64,000 bases of DNA from Novipirellula aureliae (GTDB taxonomy: Bacteria > Planctomycetota > Planctomycetia > Pirellulales > Pirellulaceae), in assembly GCF_007860185.1 (NCBI RefSeq), contig NZ_SJPY01000005.1:248001-312000 (forward strand). The letters are read 5' to 3'. Position numbers and translations under genes: made by a program. This document shows, piece after piece, positions 57,927 through 64,000 of the stretch. Under the pieces are notes generated by a model. That model made no database searches. It had not been told where the DNA came from and was given only the letters and a program-made list of their open reading frames with translations. Positions within the stretch are counted from its first letter, which is position 1; each line of letters opens with the position of its first letter.

Positions 57927-58340
57927 TTAGGCCACTTTGTCTTCTCTTTCGGGTTGATACAGAACTTCTTCAATCTTGATATGACGTTGGCCAATAGGAA
58001 CTTGCCACGAGACAATGTCACCGACGCGGGAGCCCAAGATCGCCGTTCCAATCGGCGAGAGGATCGACAGTCGAGACGCTTTGATATCTTCATACTCTGG
58101 ATAAACAAGTGTGTACGTTTGCGACTCCTTGTTTTCGTTGTCCCATAAACGGACGATCGAATTCATCGTTACACAATCGCGCGGAACTTGGCCGAGTTCG
58201 ACCAATTTCGCTCGCCGCAGTTCGTTTTGCAAGTCGATAAAATGCTGCTTGCAACCGGCAACTTTCTTGTACTCCGTGGCAAGCAGTTCGAGCAAGCGCA
58301 GTTGATCGGCTTTGTTGATCGTAATGTTTGGTGGAAACAT
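57927..58340 (-). CDS. Rnk/GreA-family protein 1
   Basis: A 137-residue protein with an N-terminal helical pair (ITINKADQLRLLELLATEYKKV) and a C-terminal GreA/GreB-like FKBP-type domain: CVTMNSIVRLWD, YTLVYPEYEDI, LSILSPIGTAILGSRVGDIVSWQVP. This is the Rnk (regulator of nucleoside diphosphate kinase) pattern; Rnk binds RNA polymerase near the secondary channel. One of three paralogs within 2.5 kb. Confidence 0.85.
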   Translation of the reverse strand: MFPPNITINKADQLRLLELLATEYKKVAGCKQHFIDLQNELRRAKLVELGQVPRDCVTMNSIVRLWDNENKESQTYTLVYPEYEDIKASRLSILSPIGTAILGSRVGDIVSWQVPIGQRHIKIEEVLYQPEREDKVA

Positions 58341-58360
58341 GGTTGGTTCTCCTTACTTGC

Positions 58361-58606
58361 TCATGCAACTTTGATGCTATTGATAACATGGGTCACGCCG
58401 TTAACGTCTCGTACGCATTCCTGAGCCAATTGTTTTAGGAAATAGGTTCGCACCGTTCCACGCAGCATCAAAATGCCGTCGTTCCACAGGAAGGTTACAT
58501 CCCGTAGTGCCGAGTAGCGTGTTGAACGGAATGCCTGCTGAATATCCACTTCGACTTCATGCGTCAGCTGAGAGTCGTAATGACCGAGAGTATGTAAGGT
58601 GTTCAT
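58361..58606 (-). CDS. BON-domain protein
   Basis: An 81-residue single BON domain: VEVDIQQAFRSTRYSALRDVTFLWNDGILMLRGTVRTYFLKQLAQECVRDVNGVTHVINSI shows the helix, strand, the GxVxxxxxK/A helix and final VxxVxNxI (cited as features, not a contiguous match). BON domains bind phospholipid or protein surfaces. No signal peptide, so cytosolic. Twenty bases after the first Rnk gene in operon-like order. Confidence 0.8.
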   Translation of the reverse strand: MNTLHTLGHYDSQLTHEVEVDIQQAFRSTRYSALRDVTFLWNDGILMLRGTVRTYFLKQLAQECVRDVNGVTHVINSIKVA

Positions 58607-58721
58607 TGAGAGATGTCCTCCGTGTTTGTTTTATTGTTGGAGTCTAGACTTTAGCCGGCTTCGCTCTGATGGGATTGAAATAGTCGGTTAAAACCTAGAA
58701 TCCAACGAACCAATACATCGT

Positions 58722-58904
58722 TCACTGGCCGGCCAAGAAACCGGGATAGAAGTGACTGATGATGACCATCGTCATCAGCGGCAACGTGCAGACAAGAAGC
58801 CAGATGACGAACGCTCTTGTTAACCACTTGATCATCTGTTCTTCATCGTCGACGGTATCTTTTTGGCGTTGCTTATGAACCGTGTTGTATAAATCGGAAC
58901 TCAT
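58722..58904 (-). CDS. Small single-span membrane protein
   Basis: 60 residues from the ATG at 58904: a polar N-terminus (MSSDLYNTVHKQRQKDTVDDEE) and one membrane span (AFVIWLLVCTLPLMTMVIISHF) near the end. No family is named. It stands between the BON and second Rnk genes of the stress cluster, all in the same direction. Confidence 0.55.
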   Translation of the reverse strand: MSSDLYNTVHKQRQKDTVDDEEQMIKWLTRAFVIWLLVCTLPLMTMVIISHFYPGFLAGQ

Positions 58905-58917
58905 GGTATTGTGACCT

Positions 58918-59334
58918 CTACATGTTAAATGCACCCACTCGTTCAGGCTGAAACGAAACCGTTTCAATCCGGCGGCGCTCGTCGCGATCTTGGACTCGGC
59001 AAAGAATTTCGTCATCGGCACAGTGCCCCAGGATTTCGCTACCGAGCGGAGTCAAAACCGACAGTTTCCCTTCCGCGATACACGCTTCCTCAGGGTAAAC
59101 CAGCGTGTAGGTATGCGCCTCGTCAGTCCGTAGCTCCCTAAGTCGAAAGGTGGAGTTCATCGTGACCACGTTTGGCAGAACTTCGTGCGAGTCAACGATC
59201 TTGGCGTCGTCGAGCTTTTGTTCAAATCGAGTTAAGTATCCCTTGCAGCCGATTGCTTGAGTAAACTCACTGGCGAGCAGGATCTCCAAGCGTCGGAGAT
59301 CGGTGCGGGTCATGACATTGTTTGATACGTTCAT
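58918..59334 (-). CDS. Rnk/GreA-family protein 2
   Basis: A 138-residue paralog of the gene at 57927: MTRTDLRRLEILLASEFTQAIGC, VVTMNSTFRLREL, YTLVYPEEACIAEGKLSVLTPLGSEILGHCADDEILCRV. The FKBP-like C-terminal domain is complete. Probable RNA polymerase-binding regulator in the stress cluster. Confidence 0.85.
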   Translation of the reverse strand: MNVSNNVMTRTDLRRLEILLASEFTQAIGCKGYLTRFEQKLDDAKIVDSHEVLPNVVTMNSTFRLRELRTDEAHTYTLVYPEEACIAEGKLSVLTPLGSEILGHCADDEILCRVQDRDERRRIETVSFQPERVGAFNM

Positions 59335-59442
59335 CGGATTTCACTCTTGATTCAATGTAGCTGAGGTTTCTAGATGCAGTTCTGCCGTGCCACCGCTGCG
59401 ACTGGAAGCCGCAGCCACAACTATCGGCAGCGAAAAGGCGGG

Positions 59443-59794
59443 TTAAGCCACCTCGAATGCGTAGCTTGATTTGAGAATCTGTTTGCGATGCAACATCGGT
59501 CGCTTCATTTTGTTGATAACAATGTGTCGCGACCGCCGAGCAGCCTGTGCGACTGCGGCCATCGCCTTTTCACTTCGTCCGGTTGTTGTGATTGTTCCAA
59601 CGCCTGGCATCGAAATGGTGATATGACATAACTTATCCAGCCCACCCTGCGGCCCGTTTTTCATCCGTTACCGTCACGGAGACATTGGAGATACGATGCG
59701 AGAATCGATCGAGCATATGACTCAACCGGCGATTGACGGATTGTCGAATAGACTTACTGAGGTGTTGTGCGTTTGTCGTTACGTTGATATTCAT
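59443..59794 (-). pseudogene. HPF-like ribosome hibernation factor, frameshifted
   Basis: The frame from the ATG at 59794 (MNINVTTNAQHLSKSIRQSV, then RISNVSVTVTDE) and the frame ending at 59443 (NGPQGGLDKLCHITISMPG, KAMAAVAQAARRSRH) together make a short HPF/RaiA-type protein. They are offset by one base in an A5 run near 59662; with four As the join reads VTDENGPQGG. HPF proteins bind 30S subunits to dimerise or protect ribosomes in stasis. Confidence 0.7.
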
Positions 59795-59925
59795 TCACCC
59801 TTCTCTGTTGGTAGAGGTCGCCAAAATATTGTAACCCTCTCTGCATTGCCAGCGAGGGTCGGAAAACGAGCCTTATTCGGTCGCCCGCTCCTCGCTACGA
59901 TCGACCCTTCCAGAGGAAGAGTGAA

Positions 59926-60342
59926 TCATGCAAGTTGCAAGTCTGCGCCATTTGGCTTATAAATCATCTCTTCGATTTTGAGTCGAGTTGGACCGCCGGG
60001 AACTTCCCAACGAACAATGTCGCCGACACGATAGCCAAGCAGCGCAGTACCGATCGGCGCAAGAATTGAAATTTTTCCTTCGGCCAGTTTTGCGTCGCGA
60101 GGATATACCAACGTGTAAACGTCTTCTTCTCGCTCTTTCAGGTCGCGGACCCGCACGGTGCTGTACATCGTGACCACGTCTGGATCAACATCATCGGGGG
60201 GCTACCAACTTCGCTTTTTCAAGTTCATGCAATAGCACACTAATCGCGCGGCTGTCACAAATCGCATGAGTGAAAGACTCTTCGAGGACGGCTATCAGTC
60301 GGCGATGATCTTCGGTGGTGTCTACAATTTTTCTGCGTGGCA
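59926..60342 (-). pseudogene. Rnk/GreA-family protein 3, frameshifted
   Basis: The N-terminal frame from about 60342 (MPRRKIVDTTEDHRRLIAVL...LLHELEKAKLVAP) and the C-terminal frame (MVTMYSTVRVRDL, YTLVYPRDAKLAEGKISILAPIGTALLGYRVGDIV) are one gene. They are separated by a C6 run near 60200: five Cs would give KLVAPDDVDPDVVTM. Third Rnk paralog in the cluster. Confidence 0.7.
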
Positions 60343-60709
60343 TGGCGTACCAGAGATGTAAGAGAAGCAGGCAGGAAGATAAGGTTCAGCATGCTGGACC
60401 ACTCTTCTTCTTTCTCTAATGCAATAAAGATGCCAATGCCAAAAACAAAGATATTTTGCGTAGAAAAGGCATCTTTGAGCAGAAAACGATCTTACTGCGT
60501 CAATTTATGATGACGCTCATGAAAATCGCTTGACACTTTGTTCTGGTGGTGACAGAGGGTCCAGCCCCTGTGTTATTTACTTTCAACTGGAGCTGGAAGC
60601 CCCAGTCACGACTCCAGCGTCAGGGCGACGAATCGAAGCTTCCGGCTCTAATGAGCCTATGCAGGTGAGCTATGTATGGATCCCTAAAGTACAGTTTAGG
60701 AGCGATGTC

Positions 60710-61032
60710 GTGAATGTTTGGATCATTCTTTTGCTGGCCGAAGTACTCGAAATTGGCTGGGCAATTGGCTTGAAATACATTGATGCGTTCACCAAGTTTT
60801 GGCCAAGTGTTTGGACGGTGTTCGCTTACATAGCCAGTATCGGGTTGCTTGCGATCGCGGTTCGACAGCTGCCGATTGGAACGGCGTATCCGGATGGATG
60901 GGAATCGGAGCCCTCGGCACAGCGATCTTTGGAATCGTCTTCTTGGGCGAGTCTACATCCATTTGGCGACTGTTGTTTTTAATCCTGCTGGTACCTTCGT
61001 TAGTGGGATTGAAATTATCATCCGAGGTATAG
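60710..61032 (+). pseudogene. SugE/SMR-family small exporter, frameshifted
   Basis: It starts at a GTG (VNVWIILLLAEVLEIGWAIGLKY, the SMR motif with the membrane Glu) and continues through PSVWTVFAYIASIGLLAIAVRQLPIGTAY. The frame then changes and WMGIGALGTAIFGIVFLGES, then RLLFLILLVPSLVGLKL, completes the four-helix exporter. One base appears missing near 60893. SugE-type SMR proteins export guanidinium or quaternary ammonium compounds. TAGGAGCG lies before the GTG. Confidence 0.75.
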
Positions 61033-61412
61033 CTTTTTACTGCTGTATCAACCAAGGCGTTTCGCTTGATTGGGTTGTTCGCCGGTATCGGCTCGCTTGG
61101 ACAATGTTGCTTGCCAAGTAGGCGATAGCTCTGGTACTTCGGTAAGCCTAGCTGCCGCTTCTCGGTTGTGCTTGTGATGGTGCATTAAGGTCCGCTTGTG
61201 CATCGCCGGTCAAGTTCGTCGTACCGAGCCACAATGGCTCGGTGATTGATTCTTTCAAGAATCCAGAAGTCCACTCTTGCTCATCCGCCAACACTCGCGG
61301 CAAGCCGACCTGAATCGATAAGATGCTGGGAATTTGACACATTAATTGAACGCCTACATAGACGACGGTTTCATCGGGGCCGGGGGAACGTGGCTATTGA
61401 CTTCTCTTGAAT

Positions 61413-61970
61413 CTACCCTTCGCCGTCGAGTCCGCGACGAGAACGCATTTCAGTCCCCATTTCACGAAGCTGGCTAGCACTGAGTGCCTTGGCGGCCGAA
61501 GGGAAAATCTGTTCCTCTTCAACCGAAATGTGAGCTGCATAGTGATCCTTCAGTGCTGCCAGATCCGTACGTAGCATGGCAAGCAAATCATCCGGCAGCG
61601 ACTCTTCCGTTGCCAACCACTGCTGGAGCAACGTGTCGATTCGTCCGTGGAGTTCGTCGGAGATATGGTGGACTTGCCGCAGTTGCTCTAACATTTCGTT
61701 GGTCTCAACCGTGATGGCGCCTACGGATTGCAGCCGAGGAAACAGCGATTGTTCCTTATCGGCGGTATGCTTGGGGGCGGAAGTGGCAAAATACTGCTGC
61801 GCCGCCGCGAGTGCGCGGCGGCCTTCGGCATCAAGCGGTTGACCCGCATAACGCTCGACAACACGAACGATCACATCGAGAAAATGCTCGATACGTCGGT
61901 GGCAATCGATCAACATGTCGATCGGTCGGTCGAAACCCGCCAGTGGTTTAGCATTGATTCGCACGGTCAC
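61413..61970 (-). CDS. Hemerythrin-domain protein
   Basis: About 185 residues, start GTG near 61970 or 61964. Iron ligands of a hemerythrin four-helix bundle: MLIDCHRRIEHFLD (H...H), FATSAPKHTADKEQSLFPRL (H...E), HHISDELHGRI and HYAAHISVEEEQIFPSA (H...E). Such proteins bind O2 or nitric oxide or sense redox state. It belongs with the stress cluster and the neighbouring RIC gene. The longer ORF upstream reads through a hairpin repeat and is not used. Confidence 0.85.
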   Translation of the reverse strand: MTVRINAKPLAGFDRPIDMLIDCHRRIEHFLDVIVRVVERYAGQPLDAEGRRALAAAQQYFATSAPKHTADKEQSLFPRLQSVGAITVETNEMLEQLRQVHHISDELHGRIDTLLQQWLATEESLPDDLLAMLRTDLAALKDHYAAHISVEEEQIFPSAAKALSASQLREMGTEMRSRRGLDGEG

Positions 61971-61997
61971 TGGTAATCTCGTCAAGTGGGCTGAATG

Positions 61998-62052
61998 TGG
62001 CTGTGGCTTCCAGCCGCAGCAAAAACAACTGCGGCTGGAAGTCACAGTCACG
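61998..62052. repeat. Planctomycete-type inverted repeat, copy with both arms
   Basis: CTGTGGCTTCCAGCCGCAG and CTGCGGCTGGAAGTCACAG form a near-perfect hairpin. Further copies or half copies of GGCTGGAAGCC(CC/GC)AG are at about 59390, 60585, 62911 and 63720. Confidence 0.75.
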
Positions 62053-62077
62053 TTAAGATCCTAAATTGTTCCGAAAC

Positions 62078-62709
62078 TTACGCTGCTGGCTGGGTTACAA
62101 ATTCCAGGACTCGCGGAAACAAAATGTAGTTCTCTTTATGAACGTGATGGCGTGTATCGATCTCGACGCGGCGCAGCAAACCCAACATCTGTCGGTAGCC
62201 CTGACTCGCCGAATCGGCACCGACAGTTGGCTGAAATCGTCGTTCTGACGGACCTCTCTTTATTGGATCTTGCCTCTTCCACCGTGCGGATCGCTGGGAA
62301 CAAGTCTCGTTCTTCCGTGGCCATGACGTTCAGAATCTCGCTACGCCAGCCAACAAAATAGTCTTGCAATTCACCAAGCTCGGCGTCTGCATCACCATGA
62401 GTCCCGACCACGTCCGCGATTAATCTCGTTAGCGTGGGAAACGTGTTCTTCAAATATTCGTGATGTGTCTGTTCGATATGGTCGCACAACCCGCTCAGCG
62501 AAGCATGAAGCCAATCATCAAGGGATGAGTCATCGATTTCTGCAATCGTCCGCTGTAACAACGAATGGGCACGCAACACTTCCACGCCGTTTTCCCAGCA
62601 CGCTTGTTCGAGAGTTTTGTCACCATCGCAGCATCTCAAACACATCAGCCGTCTGCGGATGCTCGGCAACCCACACGCTAACACGTTTGGTGTAATTTGA
62701 TTCAGACAT
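62078..62709 (-). pseudogene. Iron-sulfur cluster repair protein (RIC/ScdA-like), frameshifted
   Basis: The start frame MSESNYTKRVSVWVAEHPQT (ATG 62709), the middle frame CCDGDKTLEQACWENG then HHEYLKNTFPTLTRL, then EERDLFPAIRTVEEA, and the end frame DTRHHVHKENYILFPRVLEF together form ScdA/YtfE: an N-terminal CC domain plus a hemerythrin di-iron domain. At least two frame changes separate them (near 62655 and 62255). Intact homologs repair Fe-S clusters after nitrosative stress. Confidence 0.7.
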
Positions 62710-62910
62710 TTTCTTTTTCTCCTTTCGATTCAACGAGCTAGCAACTCGTTTAACGCCAAGCCACTAGGCGACCGTGTTTTCAGGTCTACAACTCAATCGT
62801 TAAACAAAGTCATTCTCGACGACTCGCCTATTCTGCAGCTGTCTGTGTACAATAGGGGTTCAAGGTTTAGTTGACAAGGGCGAGTTGGTGTTGGAGTCTA
62901 GTATTGTTCG

Positions 62911-62972
62911 TGACTGTGGCTTCCAGCCGCAGTGTTAAGAAATCAACTGGGGCTGGAAGCCCCAGCCACACT
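62911..62972. repeat. Planctomycete-type inverted repeat, second full copy
   Basis: GACTGTGGCTTCCAGCCGCAG faces CTGGGGCTGGAAGCCCCAG with a short AT-rich loop. It stands just before the gene at 62989. Confidence 0.7.
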
Positions 62973-62988
62973 GAGGAGGTAACAGGCG

Positions 62989-63297
62989 ATGAGCGAAACA
63001 TGGGTACAGCAGCAATGGCTGCAGCTTTGCGAACGACTCAAGTGCAGCGCGGAACATTGCGGCAGCGAAAAGTCGAAGCAGCAAGCTGACGAATTTTGCG
63101 GACAAGCACCGCCCGAGCGATACGCAGACGTACTGGCGCGTGTGCGGGATGCTGCGGTCTTAGCGATTTCGTGGCAGCAAACCAACCATCAAGAACCCCA
63201 AAACCAAGACGGTCACGACTCCGAACTCATTCAAGAGGCTGGCGAGGAATCGTTCCCCGCCAGCGACCCGCCATCCTGGAATTCTTCAGCGATTTGA
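62989..63297 (+). CDS. Hypothetical protein with ESFPASDPPSW tail
   Basis: 102 residues, GAGGTAAC before the ATG. The C-terminal EAGEESFPASDPPSWN is a short motif seen at the ends of many small proteobacterial and planctomycete proteins. The N-terminal part (WVQQQWLQLCERLKCSAEHC) is helical with a few Cys. No function is known. It precedes the DUF454 gene by 7 bases, so the two are co-transcribed. Confidence 0.6.
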   Translation: MSETWVQQQWLQLCERLKCSAEHCGSEKSKQQADEFCGQAPPERYADVLARVRDAAVLAISWQQTNHQEPQNQDGHDSELIQEAGEESFPASDPPSWNSSAI

Positions 63298-63304
63298 AAC
63301 ACGA

Positions 63305-63727
63305 ATGAACGAGACAGACACTGCCGACGAATCGATAGCCACAGGAATACGCAAGGTTCTCTACGGGGCGTCTGCGGCAACATTCTTTGGACTGGGAATG
63401 GTTGGCATCGTTTTGCCAGGGATACCGACCACGCCATTCCTGCTATTGATGTGCTATTTCTTGATTCGAGTATCGCCGCGTTTGCATGCGAAAGCATTGG
63501 CATGGCCCGTCGTCGGCAAGCCGCTACGAGATTGGCAGGAAAAACAGGGTGTCCATCATCGCGTCAAGCGATTGGCGTACTCCATGGTTGTTCTGCTAGT
63601 GGGATACACGCTGATTTTTGGCGACCTGCACCTCAGCATCAAAGCCATTATTTTCGTCTTGGGACTGGTAGGTATCATCGTTGTCTTTCGCCTGCCAACA
63701 ATCCACCGAGAGCATGGCTGCGGCTAG
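63305..63727 (+). CDS. DUF454 (YbaN-like) inner-membrane protein
   Basis: 140 residues. FFGLGMVGIVLPGIPTTPFLLLMCYFLIRVSPRLHAKAL is the DUF454 signature with its PTTPF motif; PLRDWQEKQGVHHRVKRLAY follows, and two membrane spans close the protein (AYSMVVLLVGYTLIF, AIIFVLGLVGIIVVF). Members of this family (E. coli YbaN) are inner-membrane proteins without an established function. Confidence 0.85.
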   Translation: MNETDTADESIATGIRKVLYGASAATFFGLGMVGIVLPGIPTTPFLLLMCYFLIRVSPRLHAKALAWPVVGKPLRDWQEKQGVHHRVKRLAYSMVVLLVGYTLIFGDLHLSIKAIIFVLGLVGIIVVFRLPTIHREHGCG

Positions 63728-63850
63728 CAGCCACAGCCACATTGCAAAGTGGAAACAATGAATAGGAATGAGCACAGCGGCTTGAGTTTTGTTTTTTCAC
63801 CATCCCGATTCTATTTTGCAGTTTGCAGTTCTCATTTTAACTTTTTCAAT

Positions 63851-64000
63851 TCAGGCATCAGGTGGTTTTAGCCTTCCCAAGTGTTCCTTCAGCACGACGG
63901 CGTTATTGTGCTCTTCGTCCTTGGCTGCGTAAATCAGTAGAATCGATTGGTCGCCAGCCGTCCTTAGCAACTCGTAGGCTTCGTCTTTGTTTTCCGACAA
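63851..64000 (-). CDS. DUF488 family protein, 3' end only
   Basis: The last 49 codons of a gene that continues beyond the window: LSENKDEAYELLRTAGDQSILLIYAAKDEEHNNAVVLKEHLGRL is the conserved C-terminal region of DUF488 proteins (LLYAAKDEEHNNAVVL). Function is unknown; the family is widely distributed and cytosolic. No start is visible. Confidence 0.8.
   Translation of the reverse strand: MSENKDEAYELLRTAGDQSILLIYAAKDEEHNNAVVLKEHLGRLKPPDA

Noticed and set aside
60540-60709. Guanidine riboswitch upstream of the SugE-like gene
   Set aside because: The region contains a GACGA-type word and a hairpin, but I could not align a complete ykkC or mini-ykkC consensus; the hairpin belongs to the GGCTGGAAGCC repeat family.
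1-64000. CRISPR array
   Set aside because: No direct repeats of 24-40 bases with regular spacers were seen; the repetitive tRNA spacers are inverted heptad repeats.

Overview
The window reads as a planctomycete chromosome, most like the Pirellulaceae (Rhodopirellula and relatives). The clues are a secreted sulfatase next to a GH116 glycosidase, giant membrane patatins, a cluster of universal-stress, BON, Rnk and hemerythrin genes, integron-type attC sites, and GC content that looks middling. This is inference from gene content; no rRNA or marker gene is present.

Layout. (1) 0-7.5 kb: a dense array of about 30 tRNA or tRNA-like genes, all on the minus strand and covering 19 of 20 amino acids (no Cys seen). 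It is interrupted by four cargo gene types, and nearly every wider spacer holds a hairpin built from degenerate heptanucleotide repeats. Three of these hairpins carry a four-helix-bundle (S23/IVP-like) gene. (2) 7.9-12 kb: a winged-helix gene, then a coupled operon of a large serine recombinase and two ParB/RepB-like proteins, preceded by 11-bp phased repeats. (3) 12.7-21 kb: a giant patatin-like membrane protein split by a 20-bp tandem duplication, and an SMC-like AAA ATPase split in an A9 run. (4) 21.5-23.9 kb: five attC-like sites separating promoterless small genes, i.e. an integron cassette cluster without a visible integrase. (5) 23.9-24.8 kb: IS4, group II intron and IS66 remnants. (6) 24.9-28.4 kb: a GHKL ATPase plus phosphoribosyltransferase-like pair. 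(7) 29.2-33.8 kb: a PatA/PatG-like subtilisin with a trypsin-like protease and Cys-rich small proteins, one phospholipase A2-like. (8) 35.5-37.1 kb: an intact IS4-family element. (9) 37.1-45.1 kb: a minus-strand operon of about 14 genes encoding a eukaryote-like ubiquitin-type conjugation system (UBL, E1, E2 fused to a RING-like Cys-rich module, JAMM peptidase) together with an AAA+ ATPase, a TOPRIM protein, DUF1257 and DUF2997 proteins and two small membrane proteins. (10) 45.4-50.5 kb: a second large serine recombinase, a hypothetical gene, an excisionase-like gene and a tyrosine recombinase. (11) 50.7-55 kb: sulfatase and GH116 genes. (12) 55.6-63.7 kb: a stress/hypoxia-type cluster (Usp, Rnk, BON, HPF, hemerythrin, RIC, SugE, DUF454) in which many genes carry frameshifts, followed by the 3' end of a DUF488 gene.

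The three recombinases, the tRNA array, the integron cassettes and the IS scars mark roughly 0-50.5 kb as an accessory island. The strongest candidates for little-described biology are the ubiquitin-like operon, whose members include genes apparently starting at AUC; the heptad-hairpin/four-helix-bundle elements in the tRNA array; the attC array; and the PatA/PatG-like locus.

All calls rest on reading sequence by eye. No homology search or structure prediction was run, and tRNA ends are accurate to a few bases.
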